Shown here: in pieces, positions 47,208 through 56,196 of the stretch | Numbering within the stretch: the stretch's first letter is position 1 | Layout: the number at the start of each line of letters is the position of its first letter | Assembly (NCBI RefSeq): GCF_014284275.1 | Contig: NZ_JACOFU010000002.1 | Location: forward strand, 480,623 to 544,622 | Reading direction: 5' to 3' | Source of the DNA: Affinundibacterium amnicola | GTDB lineage: Bacteria > Pseudomonadota > Gammaproteobacteria > Burkholderiales > Burkholderiaceae_D | Length of the DNA: 64,000 nt | The notes under the pieces: model-generated | Database searches by the model: none | What the model was told of the DNA's origin: nothing | What the model saw: the letters and a program-made list of their open reading frames with translations, nothing else | Program-made: the position numbers and the translations under genes

Positions 47208-47512
47208 ACTTCCTCCATCACACATTGCAGCGGATGACCCGCGTGCTTCGCGTGTGTTAAAACCAGCTCAACTTTTGTCAATGCGACATCTTTCGTATAT
47301 ACACCGCAAACGCCACGTCCTTCGACATGCACTTTCAACATGATTTGCATTGCGGTTTCTCTATCCTTACTAAAGTATTCTTGAATGACTGCAACGACAA
47401 ATTCCATAGGCGTGTAGTCATCATTTAGAAGTACCACTTGATACATCGAAGGCGGTTTTAATTTCTGCGCCTGCTTCTCGAGTACCGTACTGTTTTCATG
47501 CTTTGTTCCCAT
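47204..47512 (-). CDS. clpS: ClpS adaptor for N-degron substrates
   Basis: Delivers proteins with destabilising N-terminal residues to ClpAP. 102 residues: a flexible N-tail (1-22), then [17 protein letters not shown] with the Asn-Asp-Asp of the N-degron pocket, and [20 protein letters not shown]. It overlaps clpA by four bases. No strong Shine-Dalgarno is seen. Confidence 0.97.
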   Translation of the reverse strand: MGTKHENSTVLEKQAQKLKPPSMYQVVLLNDDYTPMEFVVAVIQEYFSKDRETAMQIMLKVHVEGRGVCGVYTKDVALTKVELVLTHAKHAGHPLQCVMEEV

Positions 47513-48008
47513 ACGTCTATTCTAGTACGTTGATGACTATCGAAGTCAAACATTAGACAAATAAAAATGCGTCTGTTCATTGTAAGGCGCTTGGTAAATT
47601 TCTGCAGTAGCTTGTGAAAATTTAACATTTAGATGTTTCAAAACTGCCGAACGCAATCTGATTTGCTTCAATGATCACCTTCCACATTCGGTATATTTTC
47701 AAGCTCTGCATCGAATACCAGCACAGGCAAATCAATGACACCATCACTTGCCTACATAGATGGAGATCATTTCACTGAGATCAAGAGCAACACTTTTCAC
47801 ATAAAAAAACAACAATACTACAAGGACAAGCTAATTTTCTTGACTTTACTTTTTTTTCCGCCAAGAATGATATTTATTGATATGTAACTTCAGTTCTGTT
47901 CTTCAGTTCTTATTATCAATATGAAGTGGGCAGGTTAAGAAAGGTAGCTTTATAGAGTTTTCTTGCTTTTTCGGCTCGTGTGATTAGTTTATATTTGAAA
48001 GATGTATT
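47513..48008. other. Intergenic region with cold-shock gene promoter and leader
   Basis: About 500 bp, AT-rich. A likely promoter lies at 47840-47868, giving a leader of roughly 130 bases. The rest shows no recognisable structure or ORF. Confidence 0.5.
47840..47868 (+). promoter_or_regulatory. Candidate sigma-70 promoter of cspA
   Basis: TTGACT, a 17-base spacer and AAGAAT (4 of 6 to TATAAT). Transcripts from here would carry a leader of about 130 bases, as is usual for CspA-type genes. Confidence 0.5.
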
Positions 48009-48212
48009 ATGGCAACAGGTACCGTAAAATGGTTCAATGACTCCAAGGGCTTTGGTTTTATCACTCCTGATGATGGCGGTGAGGATTTGTTCGCCCACTT
48101 CTCCGCGATCCAAATGAACGGCTTCAAGACTTTAAAAGAAGGTCAAAAAGTACAGTTCGAGGTAACACAGGGTCCAAAAGGCAAGCAAGCTTCTAACATC
48201 CAAAATCCTTAA
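48009..48212 (+). CDS. cspA: Cold-shock protein, CspA family
   Basis: A 67-residue single OB-fold RNA chaperone. The RNP1 motif KGFGFI (about 16-21) and RNP2 motif DLFAHFS (about 29-35) are intact; GTVKWFN starts the domain. Length is typical for the betaproteobacterial family. The long AT-rich leader and a strong terminator make it a stand-alone unit. Which paralogue it is, and whether it is cold-induced, cannot be told from sequence. Confidence 0.95.
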   Translation: MATGTVKWFNDSKGFGFITPDDGGEDLFAHFSAIQMNGFKTLKEGQKVQFEVTQGPKGKQASNIQNP

Positions 48213-48231
48213 TCCGATTTTGTAATGTTTT

Positions 48232-48258
48232 AAAAAACCCGCTGCGGCGGGTTTTTTT
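48232..48258 (+). terminator. Terminator of cspA
   Basis: AAAAAACCCGC and GCGGGTTTTTT form the stem with a tiny loop, followed by T's, 20 bp past the stop. Confidence 0.92.
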
Positions 48259-48367
48259 ATGGGTGCTTGGAATGTGTCTACAAGGCTAAGACCCACTCAT
48301 CCTTCGAAGTACGAGCCAGGCTAAGACAAGTTTAATTTCGCGAAAATGCCTCTATAAGCTCGACCAA

Positions 48368-48410
48368 AACCCATCCCCATCCCAACCTTCCCCTTGAAGG
48401 GGAAGGGGCT
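48368..48410 (+). repeat. Single CCCATCCCCATCCC-type repeat
   Basis: AACCCATCCCCATCCCAACC followed by TTCCCCTTGAAGGGGAAGG, nearly identical to the right arm at 37299-37341. The second half is itself a palindrome (CCCCTTGAAGGGG). Confidence 0.75.
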
Positions 48411-48465
48411 ACCAACGCAAATCTCGAACATCGAAACTTAGAATTTCACAGTAAATACTAGACGC

Positions 48466-48491
48466 AAAAAAGCCGACAAAGTCGGCTTTTC
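48466..48491. terminator. Hairpin terminator between repeats
   Basis: AAAAAAGCCGAC and GTCGGCTTTTCT with a three-base loop; T-runs on both strands. Probably a backup terminator for icd (minus) or cspA (plus). Confidence 0.75.
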
Positions 48492-48524
48492 TTCTACAAC
48501 CTCACTGCAATTTTAAGCTTAGCA

Positions 48525-48622
48525 AAATTCAATTATAGGAATGCAGATCAAGGCGCAAAGCACAGCAATACACAAGTATTGCGCGCATTTGCAACGCCGA
48601 TATGCGCCCTAGAATTGGATTT
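48525..48622. repeat. AGCAATAC/GTATTGC palindromic element, copy 1
   Basis: The ends AAATTCAATTATAGG (48525-48539) and CCTAGAATTGGATTT (48608-48622) are inverted, 13 of 15 matching. The core contains AAGGCGC, the hairpin AGCAATAC-ACAA-GTATTGC and ATTTGCAACGCCG, all shared in order with the parE-parC element at 56012-56143. Confidence 0.75.
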
Positions 48623-48637
48623 AACGACGCTTAAAAA

Positions 48638-49891
48638 TTACATGTTCTCTATCATTACGTCTCCAAAACCGGAGCAAGACACTTGCGTAGCGCCTTCCAT
48701 CAAGCGGGCGAAGTCATAAGTGACTTTCTTCGCAGTGATCGCACGTTCCGTTGCAGAGATCAACAGATCCGCTGCTTCCAACCAGCCCATGTGACGCAAC
48801 ATCATTTCTGCGGACAAGATCAAAGAACCTGGGTTTACGTAATCTTTACCAGCGTACTTCGGTGCTGTGCCGTGCGTTGCTTCGAACATCGCGATAGAGT
48901 TCGACAAGTTCGCACCTGGAGCAATACCGATGCCACCAACTTGCGCAGCCAATGCATCAGAAATGTAATCGCCGTTCAAATTCAGTGTCGCGATAACGCT
49001 GTATTCGGCTGGACGCAACAAAATTTGCTGCAAGAATGCGTCCGCGATGGAATCCTTAACGATAATGTCTTTACCTGTTTTTGGATTCTTGAATTTGCAC
49101 CATGGACCGCCATCGATCAATTCTGCGCCGAATTCTTTTTGTGCCAAAGCATATGCCCAATCACGGAAGCCACCTTCGGTGTACTTCATGATGTTACCTT
49201 TGTGAACGATAGTCACAGATGGCTTGTCATTGTCGATCGCGTATTGAATCGCTTTACGTACCAAACGCTCTGTACCTTCGATAGATACTGGTTTCACGCC
49301 AATACCTGAAGTTTCTGGGAAGCGGATTTTTTTCACGCCCATTTCGTCTTGCAAGAACTTAATCAGTTTTTTAACTTGTTCAGAGCCTTGTGCAAATTCA
49401 ATACCTGCATAGATGTCTTCTGAGTTTTCACGGAAGATGACCATGTCAGTTTTTTCTGGCTCACGTACTGGTGAAGGCACACCTTTGAAATAACGTACTG
49501 GGCGCAAGCAAACATACAGATCCAACTCTTGACGCAAAGCCACGTTCAAAGAACGGATGCCGCCGCCAACTGGCGTTGTCAAAGGACCTTTGATCGAAAC
49601 AACGTAATCTTTCAACGCGCCTAAAGTTTCTTCTGGCAACCAGACGTCTGGACCATACACTTTAGTGGACTTTTCACCCGCGTAGATTTCCATCCAGCTG
49701 ATCTTGCGCTTGCCGCCGTAAGCTTTTGCTACCGCTGCATCAACAACCTTGATCATGACTGGGCTGATATCAACACCAGTACCATCACCCTCGATATAAG
49801 GAATGATTGGATTTTCAGGAACATTCAATGAGAAGTCTGCATTGACGGTAATTTTTTGACCTTCTGCAGGCACTTTAATATGTTGATACAT
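48638..49891 (-). CDS. icd: NADP-dependent isocitrate dehydrogenase
   Basis: TCA-cycle enzyme converting isocitrate to 2-oxoglutarate with NADPH formation. 417 residues, the size of E. coli Icd. Visible are [12 protein letters not shown], the regulatory/substrate Ser in [46 protein letters not shown], metal-binding Asp in [17 protein letters not shown] and [11 protein letters not shown] with the NADP-type Lys/Tyr region following. GGAGA lies five bases before the ATG. It is transcribed alone. Confidence 0.97.
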   Translation of the reverse strand: MYQHIKVPAEGQKITVNADFSLNVPENPIIPYIEGDGTGVDISPVMIKVVDAAVAKAYGGKRKISWMEIYAGEKSTKVYGPDVWLPEETLGALKDYVVSIKGPLTTPVGGGIRSLNVALRQELDLYVCLRPVRYFKGVPSPVREPEKTDMVIFRENSEDIYAGIEFAQGSEQVKKLIKFLQDEMGVKKIRFPETSGIGVKPVSIEGTERLVRKAIQYAIDNDKPSVTIVHKGNIMKYTEGGFRDWAYALAQKEFGAELIDGGPWCKFKNPKTGKDIIVKDSIADAFLQQILLRPAEYSVIATLNLNGDYISDALAAQVGGIGIAPGANLSNSIAMFEATHGTAPKYAGKDYVNPGSLILSAEMMLRHMGWLEAADLLISATERAITAKKVTYDFARLMEGATQVSCSGFGDVMIENM

Positions 49892-50168
49892 CGTTTTCTC
49901 CGTGGATACGTGCGATCAAGCGCTACACTAGCATTCTGTAAATTGTAGAATCGCGCTTTACTGTTAACATGTCTCAATGCCAGATACAAAATTCACGCGA
50001 TAAGAACATCACTACAACATCAAACGCGCAAACTCTTATATAAGACAGAAGACCACCATTTCGTATTATGCACTACTATTTTACTTGATGCCATAATTTT
50101 GCGACACTCGCGATCCCACTTTTCGCGCTCTTTTAACGTGCATTTTTAAGGTTTTACCGATTAGATCA

Positions 50169-50714
50169 ATGAAACTTATCTTATTTAACAAGCCCTTCGA
50201 TGTGATGTGTCAATTTTCATCACATCCGACGCGAGAAACATTAGCCAATTACATCAAAACGCCGAATGTCTATCCAGCAGGTCGACTTGATGCCGACAGT
50301 GAAGGCTTAGTACTACTGACGGACGATGGAAAATTGCAGCATAAGATCAGCCACCCCAACTGGAAAGAATCCAAAACTTATTTAATGCAAGTTGAGGGCG
50401 ATGCAACACCTGAACAATTAGCTCGCTTGGCGCAGCCACTCGATTTAGGTGATTTCACAACCCTCCCCTGCAAAGCAGTAAGAATCGCAGAACCAGAATG
50501 GATCTGGCCTCGAAATCCGCCGATTCGTGAACGAGCAAACATTCCAACCAGTTGGCTTTGCATCATTTTATCCGAAGGTAAAAATCGTCAGGTCAGACGC
50601 ATGACTGCCGCGGTCGGCTTACCAACTTTGCGTTTGATCCGCAGTGGCATCGGTGAATATAGCCTTGCTAGCCACCCATTATTACCAGGTGAATCGATGG
50701 AAATTGTTGGCTAG
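50169..50714 (+). CDS. rluE: 23S rRNA pseudouridine synthase RluE
   Basis: Makes pseudouridine at U2457 of E. coli 23S rRNA. 181 residues without an S4 domain, as usual for RluE. Motifs are LFNKPFDVMCQFS, the catalytic Asp in PAGRLDADSEGLVLLTDDG (about residue 40), WLCIILSEGKNRQVRRMTAA and GLPTLRLIRSGIG. It diverges from icd and is followed by the DUF192 gene after about 80 bp. Confidence 0.93.
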   Translation: MKLILFNKPFDVMCQFSSHPTRETLANYIKTPNVYPAGRLDADSEGLVLLTDDGKLQHKISHPNWKESKTYLMQVEGDATPEQLARLAQPLDLGDFTTLPCKAVRIAEPEWIWPRNPPIRERANIPTSWLCIILSEGKNRQVRRMTAAVGLPTLRLIRSGIGEYSLASHPLLPGESMEIVG

Positions 50715-50796
50715 AGCCTGTTGACATTTAAATTGAACGATTTTCAACAGAGATAGTCAGACTACAAGCCATTTTTACCATACGTCAAAACTATCC

Positions 50797-51255
50797 ATGT
50801 TCAAGATTTCTCACATCAACTTATTGATAATATTTTGCTCAATCATCTGCACTCATGACGCGATGGCGACAGAGTCGACTTTAAAACGTCAGCAATTTCA
50901 GATTGGCACCTATTTAATCGACGCAGAACTAGCCCGTACTGCCGAAGAACGTCAACGCGGTTTGATGTTTCGAGAGTCGCTTGCTGAAAATCAGGGAATG
51001 ATGTTTCAGTTCTCGCAAGCGGATCACTACTGCATGTGGATGAAAAACACCTTAATCCCATTATCGATTGCATTCATCGATGAGCAAGGCAAAATTATTA
51101 ATATTGAAGAAATGCAAGCCAATAACGAACAAACCACCTGCGCAAAAAGCAAAGCGCGATATGCCTTAGAAATGAATACAGGCTGGTACAGTCAACGTCA
51201 GATTATGGTCGGGCAAAAAGTAGAAGGACTCCCATTGGCAGAAAGTGCACAATAA
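50797..51255 (+). CDS. Exported DUF192 protein
   Basis: 152 residues with an N-terminal signal peptide (LLIIFCSIICTHDAMA). The DUF192 core has ELARTAEERQRGLMFRESLA, GMMFQFSQADHYCMWMKNTL (the conserved M-W-M-K-N motif), IAFIDEQGKI and ARYALEMNTGW. The family is widespread in bacteria and archaea; its function is unknown. The gene is close behind rluE on the same strand and may share its transcript. The start lacks a clear Shine-Dalgarno. Confidence 0.9.
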   Translation: MFKISHINLLIIFCSIICTHDAMATESTLKRQQFQIGTYLIDAELARTAEERQRGLMFRESLAENQGMMFQFSQADHYCMWMKNTLIPLSIAFIDEQGKIINIEEMQANNEQTTCAKSKARYALEMNTGWYSQRQIMVGQKVEGLPLAESAQ

Positions 51256-51311
51256 GCAAAAACCTCCCAATTCTTGCACACGAGAACAAAATCTCGAGCT
51301 TTAGAAAAGAC

Positions 51312-51342
51312 AAAAACCGCAATAAAAATTGCGGTTTTTTTA
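51312..51342. terminator. Bidirectional terminator between DUF192 gene and rpsT
   Basis: AAAAACCGCAAT and ATTGCGGTTTTT pair around AAAA, with T-runs on both strands, between convergent genes. Confidence 0.9.
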
Positions 51343-51426
51343 TGTCGTAAGTTGACTACGAGATATACAGGCAGGCAGCTTATTTACTACATTTGCACCG
51401 ACTAAGTCAGCGCAAAGCAAAAACAA

Positions 51427-51690
51427 TTAAGCCAATGCTTTCAAAGCAGAAGCTAAACGGCTCTTATGGCGAGCTGCTTTGTTTTTGTGGATGATTTTTT
51501 TGTCAGCAATACGATCGATCGTAGAAACAGAGTTCTGAAAGATCACTGCAGCAGCAGCTTTATCACCAGCTTCGATTGCCTTACGAACAGCTTTGATCGC
51601 TGTACGCAAAGTCGAACGCTGACTAGAGTTGTGTGCATTTTGTTTAACTGCTTGACGAGCACGTTTGCGTGCTTGTGCGGTATTTGCCAT
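51427..51690 (-). CDS. rpsT: 30S ribosomal protein S20
   Basis: A primary 16S rRNA-binding protein of the small subunit. 87 Lys/Arg/Ala-rich residues with [15 protein letters not shown] at the start and [18 protein letters not shown] near the C-terminus, both diagnostic. AGGAA lies five bases before the ATG. Single-gene unit. Confidence 0.98.
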   Translation of the reverse strand: MANTAQARKRARQAVKQNAHNSSQRSTLRTAIKAVRKAIEAGDKAAAAVIFQNSVSTIDRIADKKIIHKNKAARHKSRLASALKALA

Positions 51691-51956
51691 GAGATTTCCT
51701 AAACGTGGTCAACGCGACGGGTTCAAGATGTGAATTTAATTACCCACATGGCCGCGCCGCAAAATTCTGTACAGCTTTGCAGTATAACTGGTTTTAAAAC
51801 CATGTGCAAGCCGCTTCTCTCTTTTATTGCTAGCGACCATCACAGGACTATAAAATCAACAACAAAACCGAAGCTTACTACCAACTAAGGATAGTCTCCA
51901 AGGCATTACAATAAGCGCTTACGCTTTGCATCGCCAAGTATTCAATAGGAGTTACG

Positions 51957-52562
51957 ATGTCATCAGGCAACATCACACTTACAGGTCAACACGCCAGACT
52001 TACTCCACTCTCGCAAGATCATCTGAGCGACTTGCGGGTCGCCGCCAGCGATGGGCGCCTGTGGGAATTGTTCTTCACTTCGGTGCCTTCGCCCGAAAAT
52101 CTGGCAACTTGGTTCAAAACGGCAATCGAGCAACGTGACAAAGGCCTGGCGCTGCCTTTTACCGTATTTGATCAGATTCAAAACAAGGTAATCGGTGCGA
52201 CACGCTATTGCAACATTGACAGCGCTAATAAACGTTTAGAAATTGGTTACACCTGGTATGCACAGTCATATCAACGCAGTGCCATCAATACTGAATGCAA
52301 ACTTTTGTTGTTAACACATGCCTTCGAAACACTAGACTGCAATGCCGTGGAATTTCGTACAGACTGGTTTAATCAACGCTCACAAAAAGCCATAGAACGC
52401 CTAGGCGCTAAACGCGATGGTGTATTGCGCAACCACATGATTTTGCCAGATGGACGGGTACGCGACACTGTGGTGTACAGCATACTCAAGCATGAATGGG
52501 CAGGCGTGAAGGCGAATCTGGAATTCAAACTCAAACGCACTCCTTCCGCAGTTTCAAGCTAA
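51957..52562 (+). CDS. GNAT acetyltransferase, RimJ/RimL-like
   Basis: 201 residues, a GNAT of the RimJ/RimL type. It has ARLTPLSQDHLSDL at the N-terminus, VIGATRYCNIDSANKRLEIG, WYAQSYQRSAINTECKLLLL with the CoA-binding loop region, and ERLGAKRDGVLRNHMILPDG. AGGAG lies five bases before the ATG. The likely substrates are N-terminal or free amino groups, but this is not determined. The VWA gene follows after 24 bp on the same strand, so an operon is possible. Confidence 0.87.
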   Translation: MSSGNITLTGQHARLTPLSQDHLSDLRVAASDGRLWELFFTSVPSPENLATWFKTAIEQRDKGLALPFTVFDQIQNKVIGATRYCNIDSANKRLEIGYTWYAQSYQRSAINTECKLLLLTHAFETLDCNAVEFRTDWFNQRSQKAIERLGAKRDGVLRNHMILPDGRVRDTVVYSILKHEWAGVKANLEFKLKRTPSAVSS

Positions 52563-52586
52563 TTATCAATTTAAGAGAACCACACA

Positions 52587-53756
52587 GTGTTAATCGACTT
52601 TTTCTTCACCTTAAAAGACGCCAAAATCCCGGTGTCAATTAAAGAATTTCTGACTTTATTAGAAGCCATGCAAGAAGGTGTGGTTGGCACTTCGGTCGAC
52701 GAATTTTATTTTCTGTCGCGCACCATCTTGGTGAAGGATGAAGCGAATTACGACAAATTTGACCGCGCTTTTGGCCTGTATTTCAAAGGAATCAATACGA
52801 TTTTTGAGAAACATCCTGACATTCCGCTCGATTGGCTTAAGAAACGTCTGGGGCGCGAACTGACGGATGAACAACGAGCCGCACTAGAAAAATTCGGCTA
52901 CGACAAGCTGATGGACAGGCTCAAACAATTACTCGAAGAACAAAAAGAGCGGCACGAGGGTGGCAATCGCTGGATAGGCACAGGCGGCACCTCGCCTTTT
53001 GGCAATGGTGGCGACAATCCTGAAGGCATACGCATAGGCGGTAAGAGCGAACGCCGTTCTGCGGTCAAAGTCTGGGAAGCGCGCGCATTTAAAGATTACG
53101 ACACCGAGCGTGAGCTCGGCACCCGCAACATCAAAGTCGCTCTGCGTCGCTTGCGTCGATTTGCGCGACAAGGGGCGGAAGAAGAATTAGCGCTGGATGC
53201 AACGATCAAGGCTACCGCGAATAATGCGGGCTACCTCGATATCAAAATGCAGCCCGAACGCAAAAACAATATCAAGGTACTGATGTTATTGGATGTCGGT
53301 GGCACTATGGATGAGCACATCGCACAGATTGAAGAATTGTTTTCTGCCGCCAAAACCGAATTCAAAAACATGGAGTTCTATTATTTCCACAATTGCGTCT
53401 ATGACTATCTGTGGAAAAATAATCACCGACGTCATTCAGAAAAATTCCCCACCTGGGATGTATTGCGCAAATACACTCCCGATACCAAATTAATTTTTGT
53501 GGGCGATGCCACCATGAGTCCGTATGAAATCTTACAAGCTGGCGGTTCGGTCGAATATAACAATGAAGAAGCTGGCGCGACCTGGATACAACGCTTTACT
53601 GCCCACTTCCCCAAGTATTTGTGGCTCAACCCAGAACCTGAAGGCATCTGGCAATATCGACAGTCGATCGATATCATGCGCAAGTTGCTGAGTAATCGTA
53701 TGTTTCCGATTACCTTGTCTGGGTTGGAACAGGGGATGCGCTTATTGAGCAAATAA
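52587..53756 (+). CDS. VWA domain protein of the CoxE-like family
   Basis: 389 residues starting at GTG (AAGAGAAC upstream). The N-terminal helical part (1-170) includes IPVSIKEFLTLLEAM and a Gly-rich segment (GTGGTSPFGNGGDNPEG). The von Willebrand A-like domain (about 230-370) has a modified metal site, LLDVGGTMD in place of DxSxS, followed by YYFHNCVYDYLW and IFVGDATMSPYEI. Relatives pair with a MoxR-type AAA+ ATPase to activate metalloenzymes or other complexes; none is adjacent here. GGTMD replacements of this kind are common in the family. Confidence 0.83.
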   Translation: MLIDFFFTLKDAKIPVSIKEFLTLLEAMQEGVVGTSVDEFYFLSRTILVKDEANYDKFDRAFGLYFKGINTIFEKHPDIPLDWLKKRLGRELTDEQRAALEKFGYDKLMDRLKQLLEEQKERHEGGNRWIGTGGTSPFGNGGDNPEGIRIGGKSERRSAVKVWEARAFKDYDTERELGTRNIKVALRRLRRFARQGAEEELALDATIKATANNAGYLDIKMQPERKNNIKVLMLLDVGGTMDEHIAQIEELFSAAKTEFKNMEFYYFHNCVYDYLWKNNHRRHSEKFPTWDVLRKYTPDTKLIFVGDATMSPYEILQAGGSVEYNNEEAGATWIQRFTAHFPKYLWLNPEPEGIWQYRQSIDIMRKLLSNRMFPITLSGLEQGMRLLSK

Positions 53757-54020
53757 ATAAGCAAACAAATAAGTAAATAAGTTCTCTATTTAACAAAAAT
53801 TCGATTTAAACCAACATCCGAACAAATAAAATTTCCGAATCAGACATCAAAGTTTAAATCAACTGTATGCATATCCAGTATTTCTAGCTACAATAATTTC
53901 TCAATTCGGCAGATTTCCGTGTAGGATAAAAAAAGAAGCTGGTTCGGCAACCCTGAGCTAGTCGCTTGTATTCCTAAAATCAAACATATTTAGCATCAAC
54001 TTATTCACCCATTTCATCGC

Positions 54021-56012
54021 ATGGCAACTAAAAAAACCACAACCCCATCCGACTATAGCGAATCATCCATCCGTGTCCTGAAGGGACTGGAGCCGGTCAA
54101 ACAAAGACCTGGGATGTACACCCGCACCGAAAACCCGCTGCATATTATTCAAGAAGTCATCGACAATGCCTCAGATGAAGCATTGGGTGGTCATTGCAAA
54201 AATATCCAAGTCACATTGAATGCCGATGGCAGTATTAGCGTAGAAGATGATGGCCGCGGTATTCCGGTCGGCTTACATCCAGAAGAAGGCGTGCCTACGG
54301 TAGAAATCGTCTTCACTCGCCTGCATGCTGGCGGTAAATTCGACAAAGGCTCCGGCGGTGCTTACGCCTTCTCCGGTGGTTTGCATGGCGTCGGCGTATC
54401 GGTCACGAATGCGCTATCCAAACGCTTAGAAATTACCGTCTGGCGCGAAGGTGGTTTACATAATCTGGTATTCGCGAATGGCGACGTGGTCGAGCCATTA
54501 AGCACCCAGCCTTTAAGTCGTGGTGACAAAAAAAATGGCACTCGTGTATCCGTCTGGCCGGATGGAAAATATTTTGACTCCCCGAATATTTCCATCCCAG
54601 AAATGCAACGCTTGCTGCGCTCTAAAGCGGTCTTACTACCGGGCGTTAAAGTCACGTTCACCAATGCCAAAACGGGCGAAAGTCAAACCTGGCAATATGA
54701 TCAAGGCTTACGTGGTTATTTAACTGAAGCACTTACACAAGCCTCACATGGCGACTTAGTCATTCCTATGTTTGAAGGCGAGCAATTTGCGAATGCCGAT
54801 GCGGATGGTTTTGCCGAAGGTGAAGGCGCATCTTGGGTCGTCGCATGGACCGAAGATGGTGGCGTAGTACGCGAATCGTATGTCAATTTGATTCCAACAC
54901 CAGCAGGTGGTACGCATGAATCCGGTTTGCGCGAAGGCTTATTCGGCGCGGTGAAAAGTTTCGCTGAAATGCATTCCTTGCTACCGAAGGGCGTGAAGTT
55001 ATTACCTGAAGACGTGTTCGCCCGCGCTTCTTTCGTACTCTCCGCGAAAGTGTTAGACCCGCAATTTCAAGGGCAAATTAAAGAGCGCTTAAATTCACGC
55101 GATGCGGTGCGTTTAGTATCGAGTTTTTCCAAACCACCTCTAGAACTTTGGCTTAATTCACATGTAGAGTTAGGTAAAAAACTCGCTGAACTAGTGATCA
55201 AGCAAGCGCAATCGCGTCTGCGTTCTTTGCAAAAAGTCGAGAAGAAAAAATCCTCTGGCGTCGCCGTTTTACCAGGCAAGCTCACCGATTGCGAATCAAA
55301 TGACATCACGCGCAATGAACTGTTTTTAGTCGAAGGTGACTCCGCGGGCGGCTCGGCAAAAATGGGCCGTGACAAAGAATTTCAAGCGATTTTGCCACTG
55401 CGCGGTAAGGTCTTAAATTCTTGGGAATCTGAGCGTGATCGTCTATTCGCGAACAATGAGATTCACGACATCGCTGTTGCGATTGGCGTGGATCCACACA
55501 GCGTCAACGACACGATTGATTTAACGAATCTGCGTTACGGCAAAATCTGTATTCTCTCTGATGCGGACGTCGATGGTTCACACATTCAAGTCTTGTTATT
55601 GACACTGTTTTTCAAACACTTTCCACAGTTAATTGCACGCGGCCATATCTGCATCGCGCGCCCTCCTCTGTTCCGAGTGGATGCACCAGCACGTGGTAAA
55701 AAACCAGCGCAAAAGATTTATGCCTTGGATCAAGGCGAACTAACCGCGATAGAAGACAAATTGCGCAAGGATGGTGTCAAAGATGGTGCTTGGGCGATTT
55801 CCCGATTTAAAGGTTTGGGCGAGATGAATGCCAACCAGCTCTGGGAAACGACAATGAACCCTGATACACGCCGCTTATTGCCTGTGTCTCTTGGTGAATT
55901 CGATCAAGAATTTTCGGAAGGCCGTTTCAATATGCTGATGGGTAAAGGCGAAGCATCTGCACGAAAAGCGTGGCTAGAAGAGCATGGTAATGAAGTAGAA
56001 GCGGACATATAG
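54021..56012 (+). CDS. parE: DNA topoisomerase IV subunit B
   Basis: The ATPase subunit of the decatenase that separates daughter chromosomes. 663 residues: GHKL ATPase (EVIDNASDEALGGH, DDGRGIPVGLHP, FSGGLHGVGVSVTNALS), transducer, then TOPRIM with LVEGDSAGGSAKMGRDKEFQ and SDADVDGSHIQVL, and the C-terminal GLGEMNANQLWETTMNP. ParE length and motifs separate it from GyrB (about 800). No clear ribosome site precedes the ATG. parC follows after 184 bp containing a palindromic repeat. Confidence 0.96.
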   Translation: MATKKTTTPSDYSESSIRVLKGLEPVKQRPGMYTRTENPLHIIQEVIDNASDEALGGHCKNIQVTLNADGSISVEDDGRGIPVGLHPEEGVPTVEIVFTRLHAGGKFDKGSGGAYAFSGGLHGVGVSVTNALSKRLEITVWREGGLHNLVFANGDVVEPLSTQPLSRGDKKNGTRVSVWPDGKYFDSPNISIPEMQRLLRSKAVLLPGVKVTFTNAKTGESQTWQYDQGLRGYLTEALTQASHGDLVIPMFEGEQFANADADGFAEGEGASWVVAWTEDGGVVRESYVNLIPTPAGGTHESGLREGLFGAVKSFAEMHSLLPKGVKLLPEDVFARASFVLSAKVLDPQFQGQIKERLNSRDAVRLVSSFSKPPLELWLNSHVELGKKLAELVIKQAQSRLRSLQKVEKKKSSGVAVLPGKLTDCESNDITRNELFLVEGDSAGGSAKMGRDKEFQAILPLRGKVLNSWESERDRLFANNEIHDIAVAIGVDPHSVNDTIDLTNLRYGKICILSDADVDGSHIQVLLLTLFFKHFPQLIARGHICIARPPLFRVDAPARGKKPAQKIYALDQGELTAIEDKLRKDGVKDGAWAISRFKGLGEMNANQLWETTMNPDTRRLLPVSLGEFDQEFSEGRFNMLMGKGEASARKAWLEEHGNEVEADI

Positions 56013-56143
56013 GGAGGCGCATAAATCCGATTGCGCGGCGCATTACGGCGTTGCAAATCCTCGCAATACCGACGTATTGCTGTGGAATATTGCAAATTCG
56101 GCGCCTTGTACTGCATCCGCGAAATCGAATTTCTGAGCCTCCC
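56012..56143. repeat. AGCAATAC/GTATTGC palindromic element, copy 2, between parE and parC
   Basis: The outer ends GGGAGGC (56012-56018) and GCCTCCC (56137-56143) are inverted. On the minus strand it contains AAGGCGC, AGCAATAC-GTCG-GTATTGC, ATTTGCAACGCCG and ATGCGCC in the same order as the element at 48525-48622. It begins on the last base of the parE stop, so it lies inside any parE-parC transcript. Confidence 0.75.
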
Positions 56144-56196
56144 TACACGATTGTGTTAAGCGGATTTAAGAATCACAAAAAATACAAACAAAGATT

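Larger units (their letters stand above)
48213..48637. other. cspA-icd intergenic region with two dispersed repeats
   Basis: Holds, in order, the cspA terminator, a single CCCATCCCCATCCC-type repeat, a second hairpin terminator and an AGCAATAC-type palindromic element close to the icd stop. No gene seen. Confidence 0.6.

Noticed and set aside
48683-49309. 208-codon plus-strand open frame inside icd
   Set aside because: It is antisense to a fully conserved icd, rich in Arg/Cys/Trp with no recognisable domain and no ribosome-binding site.
52587-53756. Cobalt or magnesium chelatase subunit
   Set aside because: No ChlI/CobN neighbours, and the VWA metal motif is the CoxE-like DVGGT rather than the chelatase form.
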